Shown piece by piece: positions 36,727 to 49,328 of a stretch of DNA of 64,000 bases. The translations under genes and the position numbers were made by a program. Under the pieces are notes generated by a model that worked only from the letters and a program-made list of their open reading frames with translations, was not told where the DNA came from and searched no databases. The DNA is from Saccharina japonica (lineage: Eukaryota; Sar; Phaeophyceae; Laminariales; Laminariaceae), in assembly GCA_008828725.1 (NCBI GenBank), contig MEHQ01002815.1, positions 29,742 to 93,741 of the forward strand, given 5' to 3'. How positions within the stretch are numbered: the first letter of the stretch is position 1; each line of letters begins with the position of its first letter.

Positions 36727-39700
36727 ATGTATCATACGCTTGACAACTCAAACCTTCCTTCTACATATAATACGACTACGAAAAAAACCCTGCAACAACT
36801 AAAAAGCTTGCTGCGGTCGGAGATACTGGACCTCAAGGCCGGGAAGCTGGACCACCGCCTTCGTGAGGTTGCGGCGACGCCCCTCGTCGACCCGAGCCTG
36901 CACTCGGTCCTCTCCGGGGCTGTCGACGGTGGGCTGTCGCTCCCTTCAGCGCCCAGCTTCAGCGACAGCGAGGGGGAGCAGGAAGATGAGGAACCAGGTG
37001 AAGAACAAGAAGAACAAGAACAAGAACGAGGCGAAGAACAAGAGGAAAACGAAGAAGAGCAAGAAGAAGAAGAGCTTAAAAAGGAAGGAGAAGGGGGTAG
37101 GAAGGAACAGCAACGGGAGCGGGAGCAAGAGGAGGACGGGACTGGCGGGGCAGGAGAAGGAAGAGGAGGAGGAGGAGGAGCGGGAGGAGGAGTTGGCGGT
37201 GCAGTCAGCGGTGCTGGTGGTGGTGTTGAGGTGGAAGCTTCGGAGAGTGGACAAAGGGAGACCAGAGTCGAGCCAATGCTAACAGAGGAGGAGGAGGAGG
37301 AAGAGGGGGGGGGGCGGCGGCGACCGAGAGGTGGGGACTCCGAATCGAACGGAACACACTGTCGGGGTAGCGTTGGTCGGGATGCATCTAGCGTCGATCA
37401 GGACTCACCTAGTGTTAGTCAGGACCCTCCCAGCGTAGGTCAGGACCCGCCTAGCGTTGGTCAGGACCCGGTCAACCTTCGTCAGGACCCACCTAGGGTT
37501 GGTCAAGACCCGCCTGAGAGCCCGGCCAAGCCGACAGCAAAGTTAAAGCAACCCAACAGCAACAACAAGACTGGCGACCGAACCCCTTCTTCTGGCGACG
37601 AACGGCAGACCAAAGCGAACGGACGCCCTCACTGCGCCGCGACAGCAACGCCCCACAGCAATACCAACGCCACCGAGAACAGCAGGAGCGACAACACCAG
37701 CAGCAGCAACAACAGCGGCAGCGGCAGCAGCAGCAGCAAAGTCAAGGACGAAACCGAACTCCACAATGGGACGCCTGGCGACTCACACGCTTCTCCGTTG
37801 CGAGACCGCCCTCCAATACCCTCGGGCGGCGGCTCTCGCTCGGTTCCTGCTGCCCCGCCGCCAGTCCCGACCCCCTCGACGCCTTCTGACCCGGGCGGGG
37901 ACGAAGGCCGGCGTGATGTTAGCACTAGGGGTGATGCGGGGGGGGCGGGGGGTGGGGGTGGGGCGGATAGGAGTGGCTGCGGCGGCGCGGCGGGGGGTAG
38001 TGTGGTGGTAGCAGCAGGGGCTAGTGTTACGCCTGGACCAGAGTTGGAGAAGAAAATATCGGACTCCTCAGGCGGCGGTAGTGGCGGCAGCGGGTCAGAG
38101 TTAGAAAAGAAGTCGGGGACGGGCAGCGGTGGTGGTGACGGTGGCGGTAGCGGCGGCAGCGGCGGCAGCGGTGACGTTAGCGGGAAGGAGGAGAGCAGCG
38201 GGAGCGCGAGCAAGCGCGGGCGGAAGCGGCCGAGAGCCGCCGCCGGGGGTGACAGCAGTCCGGCGGAGAAAGTCACCCGTGAAAGCAGGCCGTCGCCGAC
38301 CGGGGAGCGCGGGGGGGGTGAGAAAGCAGAAGAGAACGGGGTGAAGGGGGGCGATGAGGAGGGCGTGGTAAAGAGGGAGCGGGCGGACTCCGTCGACGCG
38401 GAGCATTTCCGGCGAATCGCTATGGAAGTGTGGGATCGGGTGAGAGTTTTTTTATGTTCCAACAGGCGTGAGAGAAGCGGGGGGCTAGGATTGAAGCGTG
38501 TGTTGTACCGGTTGAAGATAGTCTGAAGCGATGTTTTGGAGGCGTTTCTGTGGAGGTGTGTTTTTGTGATCGTTCGCAAGTGTGAACGAGCGGAAGCGTC
38601 CTGGTGGTTTGTGTAGTAGGGGAGACGCGTGTCTATGTACTGTAACGCGTCAGTGCGGAACGCTGCCTGCTGCGAGCATGTCGTTGCTTGCTCAGGTGTC
38701 AGCAGTATGTAACAACAACAACAACAACAACAATCCTGCCGTTTTCGCACGTATGATTGGATCGAAACAACAGGTGTACAGGCACAAGTTTGCGATCATC
38801 TTCCGAAAGCCGGTAAACCCGAAGGACGCGCCGGGGTACGAAAAGGTGAGCCCGGCATGTAAATATCAGCTGGCTAATACTGATAGATCTACCGGTCTGT
38901 ATATTTGGGGGGAAAGAAAAAGAAAAAGAAACATGAGCAGCTGTGAGATAAATTCTTCGAGCAAGGGCGCTGAGCCGTATTGTTTCGCTAGGCTGGCATC
39001 TACTCTTTCTGCGTTCCGCGAGGATATACTTCTCTTGTCGGAGAACGCTGCCATGCTGGAGATCGGGTTGGTGATGGTGGCGGCGCTGGTTGAGGGTCAT
39101 TTCTCGCAGTGCTACAGCAGTAGCTTCTCCTCCTAGGCGGTATTTTCATAATATACCTCGAAGTATATACTGCGGCACGATTGGGAGTGGGTCCCCCCCT
39201 CACGAGTTATAAATGCTGGCTATTAATATTGTGTGCTGGTAGTGTTTACAAGGGTTTCCCTCCGGAGGCATTCGGAGGTGTGGGGCGATGCAAGATGAAC
39301 TCCGATGACGTTTAGTGCGGCTGAAGAAAAAAAAAATACGAACTAACGAACGAACGAACGAACGAACGAACGAACGAACGAACGGACCGCCAGCCGTTGA
39401 AATTTTGGAGTCTCTAGGGCCCAAAAACTCCGAAGGCATAACGACCAGCGAAAGGAAATCGGTACATCTTTGTACATGTATACATACGTACTGATGTATC
39501 ACATTCCTTAGACCTACGTAAGGGGTGTGAGATTTAGAAAAATGTTACGTCTTGTTGTCGGTGCCGTTTTCTCCCGATGTATATATATACGCGACGAGTA
39601 CTATTGCGTAACACACCGAGTTTCGTGTTCTACGGCCAAACCTGTCCTGCTCTGTGTGCTCGCCCCCCCCCCCAAACCAAGGTGATCAAGAAGCCGATGG

Positions 39701-42700
39701 ACCTGTCTCTGATCAGACAGCGCATCATGTCGGGTGCCCTCTTGTCGTTGGACGACATGAGCCGCGATCTCTTCGTCATGTGCAACAACGCTATGGTCTT
39801 CAACGGGAAGGGTGATCCGTACTTCGACTATAGCAAGGTATATATATATATATAAGACGCCACCTGTGTCTACACGTTTTCACCCGGGGAGGCATTTTTC
39901 GAGTCCCGACGACGTGCGTGTGCGACAATACACGTAAACCTCGCGGATGTCTGGCCCATAGCGTAACTCCCCGGGGAGGATACGTTTCCATCCCCGAATC
40001 AGAAACCCATGTATCTACAACCCCAACGAATATATAGCCGTGCTCGAGTATTGCTGTACGTACGAGCAGTATTTTCACCAGTAAGCACGGCCCAGGCCGT
40101 AATTAGGCGAACCGGTGGTATATACCTGCGACCTTAAACCGGGTGAGCTCGAAACGGAATGAGCACCCGTGATTCAGAGGAAACCCGCCTCGACCGGTCT
40201 GTATCATGTTCCTTCCCCTTCGTCGCACGTTTAGCTTCGCCTCGGACCCGACTATACTTTGCAAGGAAGCTGTCCACACAAAATGAGGGTGCAGTTAAAA
40301 ATATAGGGCCCCTTTCTATGTAGAGGTGGAATTGTCTCCCCCCCCAAAAAAGACGGTGCAGGCAGGTGTAAAAAAAGGAGGTTAGTCGTAACCCTTGGAA
40401 GCGATGCAGCACACAAACTAAAGGCGCTAAGCTCAAGCAACCCCACCGGCCTCCACCACCCCCACCTCCACTCTACCCCATCGAAAGGAGCTGCGGACGT
40501 ACGCGAACGAGGTGATAGAGGAGGCCCGACGCCCGGGGTTTGTCACCGCAGACCCAGGGTTTGACAGCGTCGTGGCGGGCTCCCGCACCTCCCGTGCTCG
40601 ACAGCCGGAACCCGCGCCCCCTCCTCGAGGCTCGTCTCGAGGCAGAGGCCAGCAGAGAAGGGGGGGGCAAGCAGGAAGCGGCGGGCGGCGTAGATCTCGA
40701 GAGCTTGAGTCGGCACCGACGACGCCTGATGCTGGCAGCGAGGATGGCAAGGGGGGCGGGGGCGGGGGCAGCGGGGGAGCCGAGAGAAAGCAGACGTCGG
40801 CGGCGGCGCGGAAAGCGGGGAGAAAGTCCGTGGGGAAGAAGGGGGGCGGCGGCAAGGCCCAGGCGGCGGCAGCGGCTGCGGCGTCGGCGGCGTCGGCGTC
40901 GGGAGGGGGCAGCGAGGCGGAGAGTGTCGGTGCGGGAGAGAGTGTGGGTGTGGGGGAGGGAGAGAGCTCGGGGGAAGGGGAAGAGGAGGGCGGGGACGGC
41001 GGGGCGTCGGTCGGGAAAGGCAAGAAGCGCGCGAGAGAGGGGACGGACGACTGCAGTGACGAGGAGCAAAGGTGTGTGAGAGACAGAGAGAGAGAGAGGA
41101 GAGAGAGAGGGCGGGGGGGGGGGGGGNNNNNNNNNNNNNNNNNNNNNNNNNNNNNNNNNNNNNNNNNNNNNNNNNNNNNNNNNNNNNNNNNNNNNNNNNN
41201 NNNNNNNNNNNNNNNNNNNNNNNNNNNNNNNNNNNNNNNNNNNNNGATGCTTTTTCTGGGGGGGGTGCAGAAAGGATGGCCAAGGCAACGAGCCGCTGAG
41301 CGAGACTATTGAAAAATCCATCTTGTTGTCGACGAAGAGGTTTAGGGCTAGCCGTGCGCGCCGCACGCGCGATGGGTTTCCCTTTCGGCAAGAATCTTGC
41401 CAGCATTCGCTGATATGTTTCGGAGGTTGTATTGTAGTCTACTAGCAGTGTACCTAGGCTGCCGTTGAAAGTCTTCGCGAGAATCCTCCTCGAAGATTCG
41501 TATATACGAACGAGTACGGGTACAAGTAGTAGTGAGGACCGCAAGGGGGGTGGGGTTATCAATCTGCACGCTGTGGGAACCATGGAAGGATGTTTGTTTG
41601 TGTTGTGTTGGCACGTGCTAGTGATGATGATCGTGTGGACTGTGGCCGTGCTCTCGATGTAGACAGCCTTCTTCTTCTTCTGTTGTTGCTGCTGCTGCTG
41701 CCCGGTGCAACTGCTACTGCTGTGCTGCGCACAACCGGTCGGTATGTCGTTTACGCTACAAGCACACACATGACTCGAGTTATTTTTTGATCGATCGACG
41801 ATGTCGTCGGTAGACGGAGGGAGGAGGGGTGTGCTGTAGTACATCACGTTCGCTCTCCAACAGGAATGCGCAACATTATTGATTGATTACTGATCTCGTA
41901 GACGTAGCGATTGCCGTGTGATTGGAAAGGTGATGTTTCCACAATACATACATATACGTATCGCGGCTGGAAGGAGGGGAGAGGTCGCCGTCACATATAT
42001 CCCTTCATGCTCAGGCTCATAGATAGAGGAGGCCGCCAAACGTACGTACACATAGTGTACACAATGTATCATGCATGATGTCCGAAGTACTGTAGTATGA
42101 TAGCAAATCCTTCAAACAAGTGGGTTTCCCATCAATTCGTCAACAACAACGGGTCACGTAAAAGCCCTATGTATACCCTCTACGCCCGTGTTCAACGGAG
42201 AATGCTGTTCTTGTGGTCGGCATTGATCCGAGAAAACGTGTCTTACAAGAGCAGGTAAACTTTGTCGGCGGCGTCTGCATACAAGGGGGGGGGGGGAGAT
42301 TGAGGCCTCATTTATTTACGCAGACTTCTTTGTACGGCTTCCGTCATACTTTTTCAAACCAGTTCGAACAGAGAGAGATGCCTTTTATTTACGTGTTGTA
42401 TGTACAGCGTGGCACGCGGTCGCACAGCTGTTGCTGCCTAATAATACTGCTACTGGAGAACCGTGCAACACTGCTGCTGTGTGTGCTGTCTAATAATACT
42501 GCTGCTGCTGCTGCTGCTTACAACACAACAAGAACACCCAACCGGTCGGTATGCGCGTGTGTTGCCGTCGGTACGTCTTACTATTAATACGTACCTGGTA
42601 CGCTGTACTGGTTTCATCATACCATACTCGCGCGTGCTGCTTGCTGTTGGTGTATACATGTTTTTGTTGGACGCGTCAAGGCCTCTTTGGGCCTTAGTAT

Positions 42701-45700
42701 ACCAGTTTTAGTGTAGATAGGGCGGTCAGTCAAGGCGTCAAACCGCGGTCTCCTCGTACTCGTAGCTTTTTTTGCGCCCATGATCCAGATCTACCTTCTA
42801 CCACGTTCTACGTACGTCTCTTCATCTACGTTATTTCCTCTACGCTCTACGCCGACACGCGACGAATGATTGCACCGCATTTTTGAACCAGGGGGGACAT
42901 CGATTTTTTTCACGACGAAAACACCCACCTGCAGCCAGCACTCTCTCGTCAAGCGTGTACTGCTACTGCCGAAAGCCATGTACTGCCTAGGATCGCGCTT
43001 GCTGCGGCCAACCCGAGTGCGACCCTACTCGAATATTAGGCACACCACGAGGGCGCTTCGCTTCTCTTCCGAGTGTTCGTCTGCTGACGGGCAGGCTGAC
43101 CGTGCGACGACAGGTAATGGAAATGCATCTGGAAATGCTGCCGGAGCTGGTGCTGTGTTCTCGAAAATCCTGATCGCCAATCGGGGGGAGATCGCGTGCC
43201 GGGTGATCAGGACCGCAAAGCAAATGGGCGTCGCGACGGTCGCCGTATACAGTGATGCCGACGCCCATTCTCTGCACGTGAGTGGGATCATTTGTGCAGA
43301 AGCACAGCAGTAGCCCCACTTCCCTCTCTCTCCCACTCACGAAATGCGTAGGTACCAAATATTCGTAGAGTTCAACATTTAAACTTGGTTCAAGTGTTGA
43401 AAGTTGAGAATCGTCGGTACCACCGGTCAAGCTCATTGCGATCAAACTACAGCTGTAGCAGCAGCAGCAGCAGCGGCGGCAGCGGCAGCAGTGTACCGCC
43501 AGCTTGGGGGGTGCGCTCAGGGCCGGCACTGCTGCCGTACATAGGCATGCTGCACCGGGTGGGATGAGGTGATCTCTGCTTGGCTTGGCAACTTGCTTGG
43601 TAGCGCACGCAGTAACCAGACCAGGTACCAGGCTGTAGCACAGATCTCAGATCACAGGGCGGCGGAAATGCTGTTTTCCGAGAGATGGCTTGCTGTTACT
43701 GTACGATTTGCGAGCAGTACGTACAGCGACGGCACATCCCGAACGGCCCTTTCCCTCCCCCCTCCTCATCTCAGTCGTTCCCCGAAGCGAAGCAACTCCA
43801 GGGCCCCACCGGGTGAAGCTGGCTATATGCAAAGACGTGAGCCTGCAGCAGCTTTAATCACCTTTTCGCAGCGAGTACGATCAGCTGTTGTACGTAGTAG
43901 ATAACAAGTTTGGTGTTCTTCAACTTGCGTTTTGTTTTGGGCAGCGGCCAAAAACAGGTACACCTGGTCCGTTCAGGGCCAAAAACAGGTACATACTAAA
44001 ATCAAGTTTAAAACGCACCCCACGAACCTGCCGTTCCTTGCAACGCAAAGTAGTTGTTTTTGCACCCGAATGGCGAGTGCCAAACCCCTCTTCAACGGTC
44101 TTGTGGTTTGAGTACTGATATTACTGTAATTGTGTACCAGGTATAGGCCTATTAATAGTACATACTTTGGTAGGGTGTTTATTTGGGTGTATGTTCCTAG
44201 ATATCTGCTACGTACGCACGTTCGAGAATAAATGTGAGTGGATGTTTTTAGTTGTGAACTGTTGTGATTGCAACGATTATACGAAGGGCACAAGTGAGTA
44301 TCTGGAATCAAAATCAGTCTGTTATAGCTGGGGCATAATATTGCCAAGAACCTTTTGTCAAGTAGCATCATCAGACAGTAGTAGCATAATCAGACAGGTG
44401 GAAGATACCTCATACTCATTTGCAGGCCGTTCATCAGGAACCAGTGCTTACTGCACTGAGCGTAGTATTTCTGTGTCGTAGTTTTGTGACCACAGAACTG
44501 GTACCTTTTTAGGATGAAGAATCGGCACGGACACTGGGTGTGCTGGATGTCGACGGGTAGAAAGGAAGGTTTAATGGTAATGAGGGAGGAGGACATATTC
44601 GTTAATCCAATGCAGCGGCATGTAAGAGACAATCCGCGCCTAAAACTACTTGGACTCAAGTGGGGAGGCTATTTCCGGCATGAGGGTGCAGTAAAGATAG
44701 CATACAGCTTCGAATCAAATGCAACAGCAGCGGCAGTAGCATAGCTTGTATTTGTTGGAGGCCAGCGTGGGCCGGGACCCGAAAGTCGCCTCTCGCACCC
44801 GTCGCCAGCGGTTCAAGCGAGAACATCTTGACCCTCCTCCTGTTATGTGCTTTCTCCGCCGTGTTGCCCTCGAGTTAAATGTAGGATTTGCTAACGCTAA
44901 CCGAGGCTGGGGTCAGGGGTCACGGCCATTTGTTTTTCCTTGGACTCCGATCGTTTGCTTCTGCTTACTTTCGCCCACGTACATACAGCTCTGACGGTAT
45001 GCACGTGTTGAGGAGTTTTTACGGCGCTTCGACGTCTCCCCGGTGCCTACGTATTAATTTTGGGTGTCGCCTGTTTTGCGTTCGTGGGTCCACCGCAAGG
45101 TTGGCGTCCTGTTGTCGTCGCCTGTGCCAAACGTCGAACCTTACGATGGTTGCACTGTTGCTACGTAGGGCTACGAGGTGGCTGACTATACGTAAATCGC
45201 CGATTAGCTAGTTTGTTGGCTAGGTATTACAGTGAGCTGCTTGCGGAGTTCTGCGTCGATTGAATGTGACTGGTGCGTGTGGTGGCTCGACGTTTTTTCT
45301 TTTCGTATTGATGAATTTTACGTACGAAGTTTTGTTAGTTTTGGCTTTCTAACGCCACCCAACTAATAGCTACCGCTCTGTCCCGAGTTATAAGCAGTAT
45401 TTTTATTGAATATTAGTGTATCCATTGTGCTTATATTTCGGAACAGATTGGTACCAGGTATATAGCAGTGAAGTCCAGCCCACTCAAAGCCCTAGCTGTT
45501 CCACTTCTCTCCCTCTCTCTTTACATACGAAGTATATCTCTTATCTCTCCCTCTCCCTTTCTCGTTATATCGCTCTCTCGGTCCCTTGCTCTCTCTGCTC
45601 CCTCCTTTTCCCTGCCTATCCCTCTATCTCTTTCTCTTTCTCCCTCCCATGTTTCTCTTTCTCCCTCCCACGTTTCTCTTTCTTCCTCCCTTCTCTCCCT

Positions 45701-45871
45701 CTCTCCCTTTCTCTCTCTGTGCGTCTCTGTATTTCTCTCCTTCCCTCTCTCGGTCGTCCTCTTTCTCTCTCTCTATGCAGCATCCGCGGGAAAGGCCGCA
45801 AAGTGTCGAAGCCCACACTCAAATCTACACCCACACCGAAGGCGCGAGCGAGCAAAAAACGGGCGCGGTAG
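36727..45871 (+). CDS. BRD8-like bromodomain protein (acetyl-lysine reader)
   Basis: Nuclear chromatin protein that should bind acetyl-lysine; BRD8 is a subunit of NuA4/TIP60 acetyltransferase complexes. Exons are 36727-38439, 38774-38845, 39682-39837, 40488-41071 and 45781-45871 (stop TAG), about 871 residues. The first-exon start is uncertain: ATG 36727, or an acceptor before 36807. Residues ~27-43 ([18 protein letters not shown]) resemble the coil after the SANT region in BRD8. Residues ~80-570 are acidic, then Gly/Ser/Pro-rich and disordered, with six PSVGQDP-like heptads at ~220-263. The bromodomain spans ~558-670: [17 protein letters not shown] (Y593), KKPMDL, and NAMVFN with the acetyl-lysine Asn N636. 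The last exon adds a basic tail ending SKKRAR, a likely nuclear signal. Intron 4 (41072-45780) holds an N gap and a duplicated MCCA first exon. Confidence 0.88.
37384..37515 (+). repeat. In-frame 21-bp repeats encoding PSVGQDP heptads
   Basis: Six consecutive 21-bp units (SPSVxQDP-type) within bromodomain exon 1. QDP is invariant, while the first four positions drift (SVDQD, SVSQD, SVGQD, NLRQD, RVGQD). A coding minisatellite in a disordered region; a possible modification or docking array, unproven. Confidence 0.85.
39346..39384. repeat. (CGAA)n microsatellite
   Basis: About ten CGAA/AACG units in bromodomain intron 2. Confidence 0.9.
41127..41245. other. Assembly gap of 119 N
   Basis: Preceded by a GA run and at least 13 Gs, and followed by 20 bases ending in a G run, then the duplicated MCCA 5' block. 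It lies 55 bp into bromodomain intron 4. Confidence 0.95.
42978..43277 (+). pseudogene. MCCA: Extra first exon of MCCA (copy 1)
   Basis: 300 bp, 100 codons from ATG to a phase-0 GTGAGT donor, with the same predicted residues as the exon at 47722-48021 and one synonymous difference seen (GTG/GTA at codon 14). It codes the mitochondrial presequence and [18 protein letters not shown]. No second MCCA exon follows before the bromodomain last exon at 45781. It is therefore a detached exon, an alternative start for the downstream gene by skipping, or an assembly duplicate. Reading frame is intact, so 'pseudogene' reflects context only. Confidence 0.75.
43942..44035 (+). repeat. CAAAAACAGGTAC dispersed repeat
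   Basis: Shares GCAGCGGCCAAAAACAGGTA, a second CAAAAACAGGTACATA, AAATCAAGT and AACGCAC with 48681-48785 (duplicate) and, in reverse orientation, with 49977-50073. Two internal copies of CAAAAACAGGTAC per unit. A small dispersed family in MCCA intron 1. Confidence 0.6.
44446..44576 (-). mobile_element. Truncated member of the ~280-bp repeat family
   Basis: Reverse-oriented copy with CACAGAACTGGTACC, AATCGGCACGGACACTGGGTG and GGTTTAATG. It stops at the duplication edge, whereas the homologous copy at 49172-49345 continues with TGAAGAACACACAC. Confidence 0.65.
45371..45453. mobile_element. 83-bp MITE (family B)
   Basis: Inverted ends TACCGCTCTGTCCCGAGTTA and, reversed, TACCAATCTGTTCCGAAATA enclose ~35 bp. 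It has the same length and ends as 50908-50990. Located just upstream of the pyrimidine tract of bromodomain intron 4. Confidence 0.65.
45500..45780 (+). promoter_or_regulatory. ~280-nt polypyrimidine (CT) tract before bromodomain exon 5
   Basis: Nearly pure CTCTCTTTCTCCCTCCC-type sequence runs up to the ATGCAG acceptor at 45780, far longer than the usual 10-30 nt tract. The same intron starts with a GA/poly-G purine run (41073-41126), which is complementary in kind. Confidence 0.7.
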
Positions 45872-45984
45872 GCCCTCCGAACCCATTTAGCTGTAATATA
45901 GATGATGGCCGCTCGATGCTGCCACTGCTACTACTACTACTACTGCTGCTGCCGGGGGAGAGGGGGGTGTGGGAAGGGGCAGAG

Positions 45985-45987
<3 letters not shown>

Positions 45988-46037
<50 letters not shown>
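45988..46037 (+). repeat. 50-base poly(G) tract
   Basis: Uninterrupted run of 50 Gs downstream of the bromodomain stop and at the exact left edge of duplication copy 2. Confidence 0.9.
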
Positions 46038-46038
<1 letters not shown>

Positions 46039-49000
46039 GCAGAAAGGATGGCCAAGGCAACGAGCCGCTGAGCGAGACTATTGAAAAATCCATCTTGTTG
46101 TCGACGAAGAGGTTTAGGGCTAGCCGTGCGCGCCGCACGCGCGATGGGTTTCCCTTTCGGCAAGAATCTTGCCGGCATTCGCTGATATGTTTCGGAGGTT
46201 GTATTGTAGTCTACTAGCAGTGTACCTAGGCTGCCGTTGAAAGTCTTCGCGAGAATCCTCCTCGAAGATTCGTATATACGAACGAGTACGGGTACAAGTA
46301 GTAGTGAGGACCGCAAGGGGGGTGGGGTTATCAATCTGCACGCCGTGGGAACCATGGAAGGATGTTTGTTTGTGTTGTGTTGGCACGTGCTAGTGATGAT
46401 GATCGTGTGGACTGTGGCCGTGCTCTCGATGTAGACAGCCTTCTTCTTCTTCTTCTGTTGTTGCTGCTGCTGCTGCCCGGTGCAACTGCTACTGCTGTGC
46501 TGCGCACAACCGGTCGGTATGTCGTTTACGCTACAAGCACACACATGACTCGAGTTATTTTTTGATCGATCGACGATGTCGTCGGTAGACGGAGGGAGGA
46601 GGGGTGTGCTGTAGTACATCACGTTCGCTCTCCAACAGGAATGCGCAACATTATTGATTGATTGCTGATCTCGTAGACGTAGCGATTGCCGTGTGATTGG
46701 AAAGGTGATGTTTCCACAATACATACATATACGTATCGCGGCTGGAAGGAGGGGAGAGGTCGCCGTCACACATATCCCTTCATGCTCAGGCTCATAGATA
46801 GAGGAGGCCGCCAAACGTACGTACACATAGTGTACACAATGTATCATGCATGATGTCCGAAGTACTGTAGTATGATAGCAAATCCTTCAAACAAGTGGGT
46901 TTCCCATCAATTCGTCAACAACAACGGGTCACATAAAAGCCCTATGTATACCCTCTACGCCCGTGTTCAACGGAGAATGCTGTTCTTGTGGTCGGCATTG
47001 ATCCGAGAAAACGTGTCTTACAAGAGCAGGTAAACTTTGTCGGCGGCGTCTGCATACAAGGGGGGGGGGGGAGATTGAGGCCTCATTTATTTACGCAGAC
47101 TTCTTTGTACGGCTTCCGTCATACTTTTTCAAACCAGTTCGAACAGAGAGAGATGCCTTTTATTTACGTGTTGTATGTACAGCGTGGCACGCGGTCGCAC
47201 AGCTGTTGCTGCCTAATAATACTGCTACTGGAGAACCGTGCAACACTGCTGCTGTGTGTGCTGTCTAATAATACTGCTGCTGCTGCTGCTGCTTACAACA
47301 CAACAAGAACACCCAACCGGTCGGTATGCGCGTGTGTTGCCGTCGGTACGTCTTACTATTAATACGTACCTGGTACGCTGTACTGGTTTCATCATACAAT
47401 ACTCGCGCGTGCTGCTTGCTGTTGGTGTATACATGTTTTTGTTGGACGCGTCAAGGCCTCTTTGTAGGGCGGTCAGTCAAGGCGTCAAACCGCGGTCTCC
47501 TCGTACTCGTAGCTTTTTTTGCGCCCATGATCCAGATCTACCTTCTACCACGTTCTACGTACGTCTCTACATCTACGTTATTTCCTCTACGCTCTACGCC
47601 GACACGCGACGAATGATTGCACCGCATTTTTGAACCAGAGGGGACATCGATTTTTTTCACGACGGAAACACCCACCTGCAGCCAGCACTCTCTCAAGCGT
47701 GTACTGCTACTGCCGAAAGCCATGTACTGCCTAGGATCGCGCTTGCTGCGGCCAACCCGAGTACGACCCTACTCGAATATTAGGCACACCACGAGGGCGC
47801 TTCGCTTCTCTTCCGAGTGTTCGTCTGCTGACGGGCAGGCTGACCGTGCGACGACAGGTAATGGAAATGCATCTGGAAATGCTGCCGGAGCTGGTGCTGT
47901 GTTCTCGAAAATCCTGATCGCCAATCGGGGGGAGATCGCGTGCCGGGTGATCAGGACCGCAAAGCAAATGGGCGTCGCGACGGTCGCCGTATACAGTGAT
48001 GCCGACGCCCATTCTCTGCACGTGAGTGGGATCATTTGTGCAGAAGCACAGCAGTAGCCCCACTTCCCTCTCTCTCCCACTCACGAAATGCGTAGGTACC
48101 AAATATTCGTAGAGTTCAACATTTAAACTTGGTTCAAGTGTTGAAAGTTGAGAATCGTCGGTACCACCGGTCAAGCTCATTGCGATCAAACTACAGCTGT
48201 AGCAGCAGCAGCAGCAGCAGCGGCGGCAGCGGCAGCAGTGTACCGCCAGCTTGGGGGGTGCGCTCAGGGCCGGCACTGCTGCCGTACATAGGCATGCTGC
48301 ACCGGGTGGGATGAGGTGATCTCTGCTTGGCTTGGCAACTTGCTTGGTAGCGCACGCAGTAACCAGACCAGGTACCAGGCTGTAGCACAGATCTCAGATC
48401 ACAGGGCGGCGGAAATGCTGTTTTCCGAGAGATGGCTTGCTGTTGCTGTACGATTTGCGAGCAGTACGTACAGCGACGGCACATCCCGAACGGCCCTTTC
48501 CCTCCCCCCTCCTCATCTCAGTCGTTCCCCGAAGCGAAGCAACTCCAGGGCCCCACCGGGTGAAGCTGGCTATATGCAAAGACGTGAGCCTGCAGCAGCT
48601 TTAATCACCTTTTCGCAGCGAGTACGCTCAGCTGTTGTACGTATAATAGTAGATAACAAGTTTGGTGTTCTTCAACTTGCGTTTTGTTTTGGGCAGCGGC
48701 CAAAAACAGGTACACCTGGTCCGTTCAGGGCCAAAAACAAGTACATACTAAAATCAAGTTTAAAACGCACCCCACGAACCTGCCGTTCCTTGCAACGCAA
48801 AGTAGTTGTTTTTGCACCCGAATGGCGAGTGCCAGCCCCCTCTTCAACGGTCTTGTGGTTTGAGTACTGATATTACTGTAATTGTGTACCAGGTATAGGC
48901 CTATTAATAGTACATACTTGGGTAGGGTGTTTATTTGGGTGTATGTTCCTAGATATCTGCTACGTACGCACGTTCGAGAATAAATGTGAGTGGATGTTTT

Positions 49001-49328
49001 TAGTTGTGAACTGTTGTGATTGCAACGATTATACGAAGGGCACAAGTGAGTATCTGGAATCAAAATCAGTCTGTTATGGCTGGGGCATAATATTGCCAAG
49101 AACCTTTTGTCAAGTAGTATAATCAGACAGTAGTAGCATAATCAGACAGGTGGAAGATACCTCATACTCATTTGCAGGCCGTTCATCAGGAACCACTGCT
49201 TACTGCACTGAGCGTAGTATTTCTGTGTCGTAGTTTTGTGACCACAGAACTGGTACCTTTTTAGGATGAAGAATCGGCACGGACACTGGGTGTGCTGGAT
49301 GTCGACGGGTAGAAAGGAAGGTTTAATG
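46034..49328 (+). repeat. Copy 2 of the 3.3-kb MCCA 5' duplication (in gene context)
   Basis: Carries the MCCA 5' flank, exon 1 and the start of intron 1. This copy is followed by the remaining MCCA exons, so it is the one in normal context. CTT/GCT triplet runs (46440-46478, 47269-47292, 48199-48222) differ in length between the copies. Confidence 0.9.

Larger units (their letters stand above)
41262..44576 (+). repeat. Copy 1 of the 3.3-kb MCCA 5' duplication
   Basis: Aligns to 46034-49328, with the left limit at a G tract and the right limit inside a GTGTTCTTCACATTAAACC-family repeat. Differences are few: microsatellite lengths, single substitutions, and a 28-bp segment (~42690-42717) absent from the other copy. 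It lies wholly within bromodomain intron 4. Confidence 0.9.

Noticed and set aside
37629-38750. 373-codon minus-strand open frame across the bromodomain exon
   Set aside because: Pro/Ser/Leu-rich mirror of the G/S-rich coding exon; the plus strand has spliced homology to BRD8 and a bromodomain.
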